From: Sinomonas albida
GTDB taxonomy: Bacteria > Actinomycetota > Actinomycetes > Actinomycetales > Micrococcaceae
Direction of reading: 5' to 3'
DNA: 64,000 nucleotides
Assembly: GCF_004919045.1 (NCBI RefSeq)
Contig: NZ_SWDW01000005.1
Location: 186,001 to 250,000 of the forward strand
Every line of letters begins with the position of its first letter. Position 1 is the stretch's first letter. This document shows, piece after piece, positions 49,941 through 59,388 of the stretch. The notes under the pieces were generated by a model, which saw only the letters and a program-made list of their open reading frames with translations, did no database searches and had not been told where the DNA came from. Both the position numbers and the translations under genes were made by a program.

Positions 49941-51512
49941 TCAGCAGCGCTTGCCGTCTGGCGAGGCCTTCCCGTCCACGAGGAAGCCGTCCACGGCGTT
50001 GTCAACGCAGGTCGATCCGCGGCCGTAGGCGGTGTGCCCCTGCCCGTTCCACGTGAGCAGCGACGCGTTCCCGAGCTCCGAGCGGAGTGAAACGGCCCAC
50101 GGGTACGGCGTGGCCGGATCCCCCGTGGTGCCCAGGACCATGATCTGGTTGCTGCCCGTGTAGTGCGCGGGGGCCGGGGCCCGGACCGGCTTGTACGGCC
50201 AGTCGCGGCAGTTGACGCCTCCGTATGCGAAGAACTCCCCGAACGTGGGCGAAGCGTCGGCGAGCTGCTGTGCCTCGGTGCGCATACTCGCAGTGTCCGA
50301 GGAGACGGGGTAGTCGAGGCAGTTATAGGCCATGAAGGCCCACGCGCTGTTGGACGAATACTTGCCGTCCGGCCCGCGGTCGGCGGCCTGATCGGCCAGC
50401 CGCAGCATCGCGGAGCCGTCGCCCTTGAGCGCTTTGTCGATGGCCTGGGTGAGCACGGGCCAGCTCTGGTCGTTGTAGAGCGGGAGGATGAAGCCGTTCA
50501 CGAAGTCCGTGATGGGCAGGACGCGTCCGTCGTTGGTGTGCATCGGCTGCTGTTGGACGGATTGGAAGAGCGCCTGGATCTGGCCCACAGCGTCGTCCTC
50601 GGATCCCGCGAGTGGGCACCCGGACTTCGAGATGCACGACTTCACGTAGGCGTGCAGCGCGTCCTCGAAGCCCTTCGCCTGACCGAGCGTGAGCTCCCGG
50701 GAGCCCAAGGCCGGGTCGACGGCACCGTCGAGCACGAACTTCCCCACCCGGTCGGAGAACATGCTTGCGTAAGTGGCCCCGAGAAGGGTGCCATAGGAGA
50801 AGCCCGCGTAGTCGAGCTTGGTCTGGCCCATGACGACGGCCCGCAGGATGTCCATGTCCCGCACCGCGCTGACCGTGTCGGCGTGCGCGAGGACGGGCCC
50901 CGTGTTCGCCTTGCACGCGTCGATGACCTTCTTCTGCTCGGCGAAGGTCTGCGCGAGACCGGCGTCCGTCGAATTGTCCAGGTTGAGCTGCCGGACGGCG
51001 TCCTGACCCGAGGCATCCAGGCAGTTGACCGGTGCCGAGCGCTTGACCCCGCGCGGGTCCCAGCCGACGAGGTTGTACGCGCCGCGCAGCTTGTCCGAGA
51101 ACATGGAGTTCCCGGCGTCGCGCACGAGGTCGATGCCCGAAGCCCCCGGGCCGCCTGGGTTGACCAGGAGGTTGCCCTTCGCGTTGTGGCCCTTGAGGCG
51201 CGCGACGGCGAGCTGGATCGTGTCGCCGCCAGGCTGCGCGTAGTCCACCGGGACCGTCACTTTGGCGCACTCGAGGTTGTTCTCGCACGGCGACCACTGG
51301 ATCTGCTGCTGATAGAACTTCGTGAGCTCCGGCGGAGCCCCTTCCGTCGCGGAAGCGTCAGGGGTGGAGTTGCCCTGGCCCGGGGTGAGGAGCGGAGTGC
51401 AGCCCGTGAGGGCGATCGCGATCGCGGCCACAGCGACGACGACAACAGCGCGCAGCCGGTGCATTCCGGCTGCGTGCAGAGGTGTCCCCGGCCTCGGGGC
51501 AGGCGTCGTCAC
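49941..51512 (-). CDS. Secreted alpha/beta-hydrolase lipoprotein (TAP/SlpD-E-like peptidase)
   Basis: The 523-aa product starts with a signal peptide and lipobox (IAIALTGC near residue 38), so it should be anchored to the outer membrane face. The alpha/beta-hydrolase body shows LLVNPGGPGASGI (oxyanion), GFSYGTLLGATYA (nucleophilic Ser), and a TAP-like C-terminal domain with TTGDPATP (Asp) and GQGHTAYGR (His). It resembles actinobacterial tripeptidyl aminopeptidases. An internal start at residue 17 would shorten the leader without removing the lipobox. It converges with the HAD gene. Confidence 0.92.
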   Translation of the reverse strand: MTTPAPRPGTPLHAAGMHRLRAVVVVAVAAIAIALTGCTPLLTPGQGNSTPDASATEGAPPELTKFYQQQIQWSPCENNLECAKVTVPVDYAQPGGDTIQLAVARLKGHNAKGNLLVNPGGPGASGIDLVRDAGNSMFSDKLRGAYNLVGWDPRGVKRSAPVNCLDASGQDAVRQLNLDNSTDAGLAQTFAEQKKVIDACKANTGPVLAHADTVSAVRDMDILRAVVMGQTKLDYAGFSYGTLLGATYASMFSDRVGKFVLDGAVDPALGSRELTLGQAKGFEDALHAYVKSCISKSGCPLAGSEDDAVGQIQALFQSVQQQPMHTNDGRVLPITDFVNGFILPLYNDQSWPVLTQAIDKALKGDGSAMLRLADQAADRGPDGKYSSNSAWAFMAYNCLDYPVSSDTASMRTEAQQLADASPTFGEFFAYGGVNCRDWPYKPVRAPAPAHYTGSNQIMVLGTTGDPATPYPWAVSLRSELGNASLLTWNGQGHTAYGRGSTCVDNAVDGFLVDGKASPDGKRC

Positions 51513-51524
51513 AGGGCTCCTCCG

Positions 51525-52667
51525 TCAGATCAGGCTTACCGCCATGGCCTCGACCGCAAGGAGCGGGGCCACATTAGTGGTCGTGATGCGCTGTCGCGTC
51601 GTGTTAACCGCGTCCATGCGCGCCAAAGTTACGGCAGGGGTGGATTTCGCCGCGAATTCGCTGATGTCCGCCGCGAGTTCGGCGTTGACCGCCTCGACCT
51701 CGCTCCCGAGTTGGACCATCAGCACGTCTCTGTAGAACGAGAGCAGGTGGGTGAGCGTCCGGTCGAGGGAATCGGTGACGGAACGCTTCGCGCGGCGCTT
51801 CTGGTCCTCCTCGAGCTGCCGAACCTGAGAACGGAGCGTCGGGGGAAGCTTCTCGTCGCCGGTGGCACCGAGCGTCTCGAGGAGCCGGGCGCGCTCCTGA
51901 GCGTCCCGCTCCTCGTTGGAGCTCGCAGCCTCGTCCGTGGCGATCTTCACGAGCTTCTCGGCGAGATTGACGGCCTGCGAGACGCTCGTGAGCGTGAGCG
52001 GGAGGCGAACGGTCGCCGCGCGGCGCTCGCGGGCCTCGGGATCGTGGACGAGCCGCCGCGCGATGCCGATGTGGCTCTGGGCGGCCCGAGCTGCTTGCAC
52101 CGCGAGGTCCGGATCCGCGCCGTCGCGCTCGACGAGGAGCGCGGCAACGTCCGCCACGGGAGGAAGCCTCAGGCCCACGGGACGGCACCGAGACCGGATG
52201 GTCACCAGGACGTCCGCCGGCGACGGCGCGCACAGCATCCAGATGGTCCGCGGGGTGGGCTCCTCGATGGCCTTGAGCAGCACGTTCGTGGTGCGCTCGG
52301 CCATCCTGTCGGCGTCCTCGACGACGACCACGCGCCAACGTCCCGTCGATGGCCGATCCCCGGACTTTGCCACCAGCTCGCGCGCCTCGTCGATGGTGAT
52401 CGTGACCTTCTCGGTCCGGACGAACGTCACGTCGCTGTGGGATTCCCCGAGGACCGCGCGGCAGGCCGCGCACACCCCGCAGCCCCGCGCCGTGACGTCC
52501 TCGACCTCGCAGTTGAGCGCCGCCGCGAAGGCCTTCGCCGCCGTCGACCGTCCCGATCCGGGCGGTCCCGTGAAGAGCCACGCATGGGTGAGGCCCTCGC
52601 CCGCCGCCGCACGGCGGAGCTGGTTGACCACCGGCTCCTGCCCCACGAGCTGATCCCACACGGTCAC
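51525..52667 (-). CDS. holB: DNA polymerase III subunit delta'
   Basis: The 380-aa product is the delta' clamp-loader subunit: VWDQLVGQEPVVNQLRRAAA, AWLFTGPPGSGRST (Walker A region with Arg in place of Lys, consistent with the non-hydrolysing delta' type), a four-Cys zinc module around RGCGVCAACRAV, VVVVEDADRMAE, KAIEEPTPRTIW and the sensor-1 region. It works with the tau and delta subunits to load the beta clamp. GTG 52667 overlaps the tmk stop as GTGA; the tmk-holB pair is conserved in actinobacteria. Confidence 0.93.
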   Translation of the reverse strand: MTVWDQLVGQEPVVNQLRRAAAGEGLTHAWLFTGPPGSGRSTAAKAFAAALNCEVEDVTARGCGVCAACRAVLGESHSDVTFVRTEKVTITIDEARELVAKSGDRPSTGRWRVVVVEDADRMAERTTNVLLKAIEEPTPRTIWMLCAPSPADVLVTIRSRCRPVGLRLPPVADVAALLVERDGADPDLAVQAARAAQSHIGIARRLVHDPEARERRAATVRLPLTLTSVSQAVNLAEKLVKIATDEAASSNEERDAQERARLLETLGATGDEKLPPTLRSQVRQLEEDQKRRAKRSVTDSLDRTLTHLLSFYRDVLMVQLGSEVEAVNAELAADISEFAAKSTPAVTLARMDAVNTTRQRITTTNVAPLLAVEAMAVSLI

Positions 52668-53362
52668 TTGCGGACCCCCGCCGGATGCGGGGCCGGATGG
52701 ACGACGGCGGAGCGCGCCTCGAGCGCCCGCGTCACCGCAGCGAGGATCGCCGCGGCCAGCGCGCCGGGTTCCTGGCGTCCGTCGAGGATCAGGTACGCGT
52801 CGGGACGCGCCTCCGCGAGCCTCCGGAACGCGGCCCGCACATCCCGGTGGAACTCGTCCGGCTCGGACTCGAGCCGGTCCTCGGCCGCCTCGCCCGCCGT
52901 ACGCCGGGCACGGCCCTCGGCCTCGTCGACGTCGAGCAGCACCGTGAGATCGGGCCACAGGCCGTCCGTAGCCCACACGTTGAGGTCGCGCACGGCGTCG
53001 GCGCCGAGGCCCCGGCCCACGCCCTGGTACACGATCGAAGAGCCGATGTAGCGGTCCGTGATGACGAGGCTGCCGCGCTCGAGCGCGGGGCGGATGGACT
53101 GTTCCACGTGGGCCGCGCGAGACGCCGCGAAGATGAGTGCCTCCGTGCGGGCATCGACTTCCCCGTGACCGTGCTCGAGGACGAGGGCGCGGAGCTTTTC
53201 GCCGATCGCGGTGCCGCCGGGCTCGCGTGTGAGTACCACTTCGTGACCCGCGTTCCGCAGGGCGTCGGCGAGCAGCCGCGCCTGTGTCGACTTCCCTGCG
53301 CCGTCGCCGCCTTCGAAGGCGACGAACAGGCCGGGAAGCGGCGTTTCGGGGGAGGAGGTCAC
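52664..53362 (-). CDS. tmk: Thymidylate kinase
   Basis: The 232-aa product phosphorylates dTMP to dTDP. P-loop FEGGDGAGKSTQ, TREPGGTAIGEKLR (DRX-like substrate loop), DRYIGSSIVYQGVGRGLG and the lid segment are present, with length normal for the family. GTG 53362 (TSSPETPLPGLFVAFEG) is preferred to an in-frame ATG 27 nt upstream, which lacks a ribosome site. It forms an operon with holB (4-nt overlap) and diverges from the cystathionine-synthase-like gene. Confidence 0.95.
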   Translation of the reverse strand: MTSSPETPLPGLFVAFEGGDGAGKSTQARLLADALRNAGHEVVLTREPGGTAIGEKLRALVLEHGHGEVDARTEALIFAASRAAHVEQSIRPALERGSLVITDRYIGSSIVYQGVGRGLGADAVRDLNVWATDGLWPDLTVLLDVDEAEGRARRTAGEAAEDRLESEPDEFHRDVRAAFRRLAEARPDAYLILDGRQEPGALAAAILAAVTRALEARSAVVHPAPHPAGVRK

Positions 53363-53505
53363 GCACCCAGCGTACCGACTCGGAGGCACTCTCCGCGCCG
53401 CAAACGCGCGGATGTGGATGGGCCCGCCTGTGGAGGGTCAACGGGCCGCGCTCCGGCCCGTCATATGCCGCCGCCGATGCCCCCGCGTAGGCATAACCTA
53501 GGGGC

Positions 53506-54702
53506 ATGACCGATGCCGTCGCCGATTCCGCCGTCCCCGATCAGGGAGCGTTTCCGCACCTCGATTCGGAGGCCCTCGCCGCCCTCTCGTCGGAGACGCT
53601 CGCCGTCGCGGCGGGCCGTCCGGAGCGGGGCCACGACACCCCCGTCAACCCGAGTGTCGTGTTCTCCTCGACGTTCGTGGGCCTCGGCTCGGTCGGGGCG
53701 GGCGCGCGCGGCTATGCGCGGTATTCGAACCCCACGTGGGAGCCCTTCGAGGAGGCCGTCGCCCGGCTCGAGGGCACGGACGTCCCGGCGCTCCTCTTCT
53801 CCTCGGGCATGGCTGCCGTCGCCTCCGCGCTGAGCCTCGTTCCCGTGGGCGGCGTCCTGGTCGCGCCAGCACACTCCTACTCGGGCACACTCGGCATTGC
53901 CCAGAGCAAGGGCGAGCGGGGCGAGCTCGAGCTGCGCTCGGTGGACATCGCCGACACCGCGGGCGTCGTCGCCGCGCTGGACGGCGCGAGCCTTCTATGG
54001 GTCGAGAGCCCCACGAACCCGATGATGGAGGTCGCGGACCTTCCCGCGCTCGTCGACGCCGCGCACGCCGCGGGTGCCCTCGTCGTCGTCGACAACACGT
54101 TCAGCACGCCGCTGGGCCAGCGGCCCCTCGCGGTGGGGGCCGACGTCGTCGTCCATTCGGCGACCAAGTACCTCGCCGGGCATTCGGACGTTCTGCTCGG
54201 CCTCGCCGTGACCGCGAGCGACGAGCTGCGCGCCCGGCTCCTGGTCCATCGGACCCTCCACGGGGCGATCGCCGGCCCCATGGAGGCCTGGCTCGGCCTC
54301 CGGGGCCTCCGCACGCTCGCCCTCAGGGTCGAGCGCTCGCAGGCCACCGCGGCGGAGCTGGCGCGGCGCCTCGAGGGGCACCCCGCGGTGCGACGCACGC
54401 GCTACCCCGGGCTCGTCTCGGATCCCGGCCACGAGCGCGCGGCCGCGCAGTTCGCGGGCTTCGGCTCCATCATCAGCATCGAGCTCGACGACGCGACCGC
54501 GGCGGACACGTTCGTCGCGTCCCTCGCCCTGTGGCTCCCCGCGACCTCGCTCGGCGGCGTCGAGTCGACGATCGAGCGCCGGCGCCGGCACACCGCCGAG
54601 CCGCTCACCGTGCCCGAGGGGCTCGTGCGGCTCAGCGTCGGGATCGAGAACGTCGAAGACCTGTGGGCCGACCTCGCCCAGGGCCTCGACGCGCTGGACT
54701 GA
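53506..54702 (+). CDS. Cystathionine gamma-synthase/lyase-type PLP enzyme
   Basis: The 398-aa product is a trans-sulfuration (Cys/Met metabolism) PLP enzyme of fold I. It has YSNPTWEPFEEAVARLEG, FSSGMAAVASAL, WVESPTNPMMEVADL, VDNTFSTPLGQRPL, VHSATKYLAGHSD with the PLP lysine at residue 221, and a C-terminal VRLSVGIENVEDLWADL. The likely roles are cystathionine gamma-synthase, cystathionine gamma-lyase or O-acetylhomoserine sulfhydrylase; sequence alone does not separate them. ATG 53506 is assigned; it is followed at 54746 by a DUF2516 gene. Confidence 0.92.
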   Translation: MTDAVADSAVPDQGAFPHLDSEALAALSSETLAVAAGRPERGHDTPVNPSVVFSSTFVGLGSVGAGARGYARYSNPTWEPFEEAVARLEGTDVPALLFSSGMAAVASALSLVPVGGVLVAPAHSYSGTLGIAQSKGERGELELRSVDIADTAGVVAALDGASLLWVESPTNPMMEVADLPALVDAAHAAGALVVVDNTFSTPLGQRPLAVGADVVVHSATKYLAGHSDVLLGLAVTASDELRARLLVHRTLHGAIAGPMEAWLGLRGLRTLALRVERSQATAAELARRLEGHPAVRRTRYPGLVSDPGHERAAAQFAGFGSIISIELDDATAADTFVASLALWLPATSLGGVESTIERRRRHTAEPLTVPEGLVRLSVGIENVEDLWADLAQGLDALD

Positions 54703-54745
54703 TCCCCTCGCGGCGGAGCCGACCCGTACTCGGTAGGCTTGAACC

Positions 54746-55051
54746 GTGAGTGGCCAATTTCTCATCGCCTATATCGACCTCATCGTCGGGTACGTCGTCT
54801 CGCTCGTGTGCGCGGCCCTGTCGGTGTGGGCGTTCGTGGACTGCACCATCCGCAAGGGGCCGGCGTTCGAGGCGAGGTCCAAGCGCACCAAGGGGTTCTG
54901 GCTCGGCCTCACCGGTGCGGCCACGTTCGTGACGGTGCTGTCCGTGCTGGTCCCGACGCCTTTCTTCGGCCTGAGCCTGTTCAACATCGCCAGCGTCACG
55001 ATCGCCGGCGTCTACCTCGCGGACGTGCGCCCCGCCGTCACCTCGCGCTGA
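54746..55051 (+). CDS. DUF2516 membrane protein
   Basis: The 101-aa product has three membrane helices: LIVGYVVSLVCAALSVWAFV, LGLTGAATFVTVLSVL, LFNIASVTIAGVYLA. It contains WAFVDCTIRKGPAFEARSKR, typical of DUF2516, a family of small actinobacterial membrane proteins of unknown function. GTG 54746 is the start. It lies 43 bp after the PLP enzyme gene, and the next gene begins 7 bp downstream, so the three may form an operon. Confidence 0.9.
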   Translation: MSGQFLIAYIDLIVGYVVSLVCAALSVWAFVDCTIRKGPAFEARSKRTKGFWLGLTGAATFVTVLSVLVPTPFFGLSLFNIASVTIAGVYLADVRPAVTSR

Positions 55052-55058
55052 CCCCGCC

Positions 55059-55886
55059 GTGGTGCAGAAGGCGCGGCCGGTCCGAGCGGCCCGCGGCGGT
55101 CCCGTGGGGAACGTCACCCGGGGCACCACGAATCCCAACCGCATGCGCCGCGTGGACCGTTGGATCACCGGGGCCCACGCTCGCAGGCTCCGCTCGTTCC
55201 CGAACGCCCCGCTCGCCGTCGACCTCGGCTACGGCTCGCACCCCGCGACCGCGGTCGAACTCTTCGACCGGCTGAGGACGGTGCGGGAGGATTTCCGGCT
55301 CACGGGCGTCGAGATCGAGCCGAGCCGGGTCGAGGCCGCCAAACCACTCGAGCGCGAGGGGCTGGACTTCCGTCTGGGCGGCTTCGAGCTCCCGGTCGCG
55401 GAAAGGCCGGCGCTCGTGCGGGCGTTCAACGTGCTCCGTCAGTACGAAGAGGGCGATGTCACCGCGATCTGGGAGCTCGTGTGCTCGCGGCTCGCCCCGG
55501 GCGGGCTCTTCGTCGAGGGAACGTGCGACGAGATCGGCCGGCGCGCGGCCTGGGTAACGCTCGACGACGGTGGCCCCCGCACGCTCTCCCTCGCCGTGCG
55601 CTTCGGCGCGTTCGAGCGCCCGTCCGATGTCGCGGAGCGGCTCCCGAAGGCGCTCATCCATCGCAACGTCCCCGGCGAACAAGTGCACGCGTTCCTCCAA
55701 GCGCTCGACGGCGCGTGGCTCTCTTCGGCCCCGCTCGCCGCGTTCGGCACGAAGCAGCGCTGGGTCGCGACGGTCCGCGCGGCCAAGGACGCCGGTTGGC
55801 CCGTGCTCCACGGGCCCACCCGTTGGCGGCTCGGCGAGGTCACCGTCGCGTGGGATGCCGTCGCGCCCGCTGCTCCACTGAGCTAA
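55059..55886 (+). CDS. Class I SAM-dependent methyltransferase
   Basis: The 275-aa product has the Rossmann-like methyltransferase motif I AVDLGYGSHPATAVEL, the acidic loop GVEIEPSRVEAA, and a C-terminal domain with WRLGEVTVAWDAV. The N-terminus NPNRMRRVDRWI precedes it. It resembles small actinobacterial methyltransferases of unknown substrate found next to DUF2516 genes. GTG 55059 follows the previous gene's stop by 7 bp. No membrane segment. Confidence 0.85.
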   Translation: MVQKARPVRAARGGPVGNVTRGTTNPNRMRRVDRWITGAHARRLRSFPNAPLAVDLGYGSHPATAVELFDRLRTVREDFRLTGVEIEPSRVEAAKPLEREGLDFRLGGFELPVAERPALVRAFNVLRQYEEGDVTAIWELVCSRLAPGGLFVEGTCDEIGRRAAWVTLDDGGPRTLSLAVRFGAFERPSDVAERLPKALIHRNVPGEQVHAFLQALDGAWLSSAPLAAFGTKQRWVATVRAAKDAGWPVLHGPTRWRLGEVTVAWDAVAPAAPLS

Positions 55887-56110
55887 CGCTCCTCTTGCGG
55901 CCTCAGTGGAGGGGGACGATCGCGGTCCCAGACGGCCAGAGGCGTCGCTCACCACGGAGATCCCGCCCGGCGGGCACGATTCAGTGTTGACCGAGGTCCA
56001 GCGGCCCAGAAGAGTCGAACCACCGCATGCGCAGCCGCGGCATGCATCAGGGGCTGGATCCTTGACACCGCTGGGACGAGCCTCCTCCGCACCAACGGGA
56101 ATGGGGAACC

Positions 56111-56995
56111 ATGAACGCGAAGAAGCAGCTTGGTGTCCCGTCGAAAGGGACGCCAAAAAGGTCGGTCGTCAATCGCTTGCTCGCGATGGTTACGGCATTT
56201 GGGCTATGCCTTTTGACTCTGGGGTTGGGGCCAGCGGCTCTGGCGATCGAGAACGCACCTCCGGGGATGAAGGCGACGGAATCTGTTGTGCGGGAATCGC
56301 TGCTCAAGTCGACCCTCGCTGATAAGAAGCTAGTTGCAAACTCTGTGACCGGTGCAACCATGCCTCTTGGAGATATCGATCATCGAGGCGGCTCCGTGAA
56401 GGTTCCAACCGACCTTGAGCATGGGGTCACGTTGAGAGACGCGAACGGCAGCACTACACATATCGCGCTCCCCAATGCCTCTTCAGCAGGGGATGCCCAA
56501 GTGCTGGATTCGGCGGTGGTGACCTACCCTGGTGAACACAGCGCCAACACCGTCGTCGTTGGCGATCTTGGCGTGCAGATGCTTACGACCATTGCGAATT
56601 ACGGTGCCCCTACTCGGTACGAATACAGGGTGTCGCTCGTGCCGGGCCAAAGGCTCACGCTGACCGAATATGGTCCCGTGGTTCTTGATGAGCGCGGAGA
56701 GATTCAGCTAGCTGTTGGCGCGCCCTGGGCAAAGGATTCGAACGGCAGGGACGCTCCCACTCATTACGAGGTAACTGGGGACACCCTGACGCAGGTTGTT
56801 GAGCACCGGAGCGATGTCAATGTCGCGTATCCAGTTACCGCAGATCCAATTTGGCTCGCCCCTTGGGTGGTCAAGTGCCTGATCGGAATTGGTATCAGGT
56901 CATCAGATATTATGAGAATTTTCCAGCTTGGTACCCCCGCCGCGATTGCTGCCGCATTCGGTCGGGGCGCCGTGGCCTGCATCTTCGGGAAGTGA
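56111..56995 (+). CDS. Secreted protein with Gly/hydrophobic two-Cys C-terminus, bacteriocin-precursor candidate
   Basis: The 294-aa product has a clear signal peptide (hydrophobic core about 23-42, cleavage after ALA at residue 45). A beta-rich body with DTLTQVVEHRSDVNVAYPVT and TADPIW, a module seen in other secreted actinobacterial proteins, follows. The C-terminal 48 residues are hydrophobic and glycine-rich with a Cys near each end (KCLIGIGIRSS ... AVACIFGK). It lacks the lactococcin-972 sequence pattern. The following genes encode a bacteriocin-type transporter pair, so it may be the exported effector. Base composition is clearly lower in GC than neighbours, suggesting transfer. The TGATG overlap couples it to the next gene. 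Confidence 0.7.
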   Translation: MNAKKQLGVPSKGTPKRSVVNRLLAMVTAFGLCLLTLGLGPAALAIENAPPGMKATESVVRESLLKSTLADKKLVANSVTGATMPLGDIDHRGGSVKVPTDLEHGVTLRDANGSTTHIALPNASSAGDAQVLDSAVVTYPGEHSANTVVVGDLGVQMLTTIANYGAPTRYEYRVSLVPGQRLTLTEYGPVVLDERGEIQLAVGAPWAKDSNGRDAPTHYEVTGDTLTQVVEHRSDVNVAYPVTADPIWLAPWVVKCLIGIGIRSSDIMRIFQLGTPAAIAAAFGRGAVACIFGK

Positions 56996-57285
56996 TGACT
57001 GTGGGATGGTGGTGGTCTCGAGCTGATCTCGATTCCCGACTACGCGAAGTCGATTCAGAAATCGCTGGCCACCCATTCTCGTCGGAAGCAGTCAAGGCTG
57101 CTCACTCAGTCATTGACAGTGTTTCTGACGGCGACAAGGAAGCAATCACCCGAGAGCTGTCGGCTCGTGGACTTCCAACTCTAGAAGAATTGGGCAGGAT
57201 GCAGGTTAGACACGGGTACGCCTGGTGGAAGCTCCATCGTCGTCGGAGGAGGCTGCTCGCAAAGATCGAGCGCTTGAACGGCTGA
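56995..57285 (+). CDS. Small cytosolic protein, candidate immunity or accessory factor
   Basis: The 96-aa product (MTVGWWWSRADLDSRLREVD...) is helical, has no signal peptide or membrane segment, and ends in a basic segment (YAWWKLHRRRRRLLAKIERL). No family is recognised. ATG 56995 shares its A with the stop of the secreted-protein gene (TGATG), so the two are translationally coupled. It shares the lower GC of the upstream gene. Position suggests an immunity protein, chaperone or export factor for the secreted product; this is inference. Confidence 0.65.
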   Translation: MTVGWWWSRADLDSRLREVDSEIAGHPFSSEAVKAAHSVIDSVSDGDKEAITRELSARGLPTLEELGRMQVRHGYAWWKLHRRRRRLLAKIERLNG

Positions 57286-57364
57286 CGACTGAAAAACTGC
57301 ATTGCCTGGCGCGGCTGAGAGCGCAGATTGGCCGGGCCGTATTCCTAATGGGGACCGTCACGTC

Positions 57365-59377
57365 ATGCTCAAAGCTCTCGTCAAGATTACCTCTTTCGGG
57401 ATCGTCATCTTCCTTTCGCTCCTTGCCGGGATCGTGATCACGACCGAGGAGAGCGCATTTCCGTGGCGCACGGACTACACGGCCAGCCTGAGCTTCACGC
57501 ACAGCCAGGTATCGAAGGACCAGGTCGTCGCGGAACTCGGGTCGATCGCCGACCGGACAGGTCTGCGGATCGCCAAGGTCGTGGCCGATCCCAACGACTT
57601 CTTCAATTCGCGCTCGCTTTACGTTTTCGGGAGCAGCGGCCCGCGTGAGCCGCAGGACATCGATTGGTTCAAGCCGGGAATGCGCGGCCAGCTTCACCCG
57701 GCGCGCGATCTCGGTGCCGCCTCTCTCAACGGTCCCTACGTCTACTCGGGGAGCCGCGAGGCGGTCGCCGGATTCGTCTCGTGGGTCGATGCCCACGGGA
57801 TCGACCGAAACGTCATGCCAAAGAAGACAAGCGACCTACTCGCCCAATCGCTCCTGGAGACCGGCGCGTGGCTGCCCTTCCTTACGTGCTTGATCCTCGC
57901 CGGGACAATGGTCGTCACGTGGTACGTGCTGCGGGCGAGGGCTCGGGCGCTCAAGATCCTGAACGGGGCACCTACACCGAGGATTGTCGCTGGCGACCTC
58001 CTCTCGTTCGCGTCCTCGTTCGCGGGACCCGCGCTTGTCGCTGCGCTGGTCTCGGTCGTTGCCGTGGCCCTCCAAGGCAAGGCCTCTCACCTCGCGGACT
58101 TCCTGGCCGTACTCGGGCTCCTTGTTGCTGTCGCCGCTGCCGGGATGACGCTGAGCGCGCTCGTGATCGGCTCCATAACGTGGCCGAGCGTTGACGGCAT
58201 CGCCTCGCGGCAATCTCCCGAACGGCATTTCCGCGCCTCGAGCGAGGTGTTGAAGGCAGCCACACTCGTGCTCGTCGCCCTCATGCTGCCCGTAGTCGGG
58301 GCGTCCATCGCGGAGGCGACGAATCTCTCGAACCAGAACGCGAAATGGCAGGTGCTGAAGCACAATGTGGCGTTGCGGCTATCGGGGGCAGGATCGCCCG
58401 AAGATTTCTCGCGCAAGTACGATGGTCCGCTGCGTGAAATGGTCGCCTCTGCGACTGAGTCCGGCAAACTGAGCTTCTCGTATGCCCTTGTATCCCGGCA
58501 CAGTGGGGAAGAAGCCTGGCAAGCCGATGGTCTTGCGGGAGGGGAATTTGACGTGACCGTGTTCGTCAACCCCGAATACTTGCGTTTGATCTCCCCACTG
58601 ATCGGCTCGACCCCTTCCCCGGATGCGCCACTCGGATTCGCAGGGGAGCGTGTTGCCTTCGAGAATCTTCCGCCTGCACTCAGAAACGATTGGAGTGAGC
58701 AGTTCCCGCTATGGAACCGTGCTGGGCGAAATCTCGAGGGCGTCACGGACGCCCTTCAGTACTACCGCTATATCGGCCGCGAGGCGTTCCCGGCCCAGAC
58801 CAACGTGCTCGGAGAGATGACCCAGCTACGCCGTCCCCTCGTTGTCGTCGTCGATCGCCCGGCGAACGCGTTTACGGATGACACCATAGGCGCGTTCCTC
58901 TCGTCGGGAACCATCACCTTCACAGACGCCGCGTGGGTCAGGGACTACCTCGAGTCCTCGCCCCTCGGACCTGCGGTCCTGTCTGTCGACCGGATCGCTG
59001 ACGCCGCGCTTTACAACAGCCAGCTCCAGAATCAATCCGCCGGGCTCAAGACCCTCTCGTTCGCGCTTGTGCTGCTCGCGCTCACGATGAGCATCGCGGT
59101 TTCGGCCGTGGTCTACGGCATCTCCCGGTCCAAACGCCTGTTCGTTCAGCGCATGGCCGGATGGCCACTGCTCAAGTCTCTTGCGCGTCGGATGGCGTGG
59201 GAGACTGCGCTTGCCACGACCGTGGCCGCTGGCATGTTCCTTGCCCTCGGCGGAGCGAAGAGACCGGAGGTCCTGTGGACGTTGGCCGGGGTACCGCTCT
59301 ACCTCTCCATCTCGTTGACTCTGCACCTCGTCGTCGCCAAGGGCGTCTTCGTCAAGGTCCTTGCCCGCAAAGCCTGA
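57365..59377 (+). CDS. Bacteriocin-associated integral membrane protein (lactococcin-972 transporter/immunity type)
   Basis: The 670-aa product has seven to eight membrane helices at about residues 9-26, 169-189, 213-236, 245-271, 298-316, 565-587, 612-630 and 637-660, with large extracytoplasmic regions between helix 1 and 2 and between 5 and 6. This MacB/FtsX-like layout matches the bacteriocin-associated integral membrane proteins (bact_immun_7tm / DUF1430 group) that pair with an ABC ATPase. It is 79 bp downstream of the small protein gene and 11 bp before the ATPase. It could export the secreted protein, give immunity to it, or expel foreign peptides. Confidence 0.75.
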   Translation: MLKALVKITSFGIVIFLSLLAGIVITTEESAFPWRTDYTASLSFTHSQVSKDQVVAELGSIADRTGLRIAKVVADPNDFFNSRSLYVFGSSGPREPQDIDWFKPGMRGQLHPARDLGAASLNGPYVYSGSREAVAGFVSWVDAHGIDRNVMPKKTSDLLAQSLLETGAWLPFLTCLILAGTMVVTWYVLRARARALKILNGAPTPRIVAGDLLSFASSFAGPALVAALVSVVAVALQGKASHLADFLAVLGLLVAVAAAGMTLSALVIGSITWPSVDGIASRQSPERHFRASSEVLKAATLVLVALMLPVVGASIAEATNLSNQNAKWQVLKHNVALRLSGAGSPEDFSRKYDGPLREMVASATESGKLSFSYALVSRHSGEEAWQADGLAGGEFDVTVFVNPEYLRLISPLIGSTPSPDAPLGFAGERVAFENLPPALRNDWSEQFPLWNRAGRNLEGVTDALQYYRYIGREAFPAQTNVLGEMTQLRRPLVVVVDRPANAFTDDTIGAFLSSGTITFTDAAWVRDYLESSPLGPAVLSVDRIADAALYNSQLQNQSAGLKTLSFALVLLALTMSIAVSAVVYGISRSKRLFVQRMAGWPLLKSLARRMAWETALATTVAAGMFLALGGAKRPEVLWTLAGVPLYLSISLTLHLVVAKGVFVKVLARKA

Positions 59378-59388
59378 AAGGGGAACCG

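Noticed and set aside
51525-53507. One long 660-codon minus-strand frame covering holB and part of tmk
   Set aside because: The part above 52667 is out of frame with tmk; the holB start at GTG 52667 overlaps the tmk stop, the conserved arrangement.
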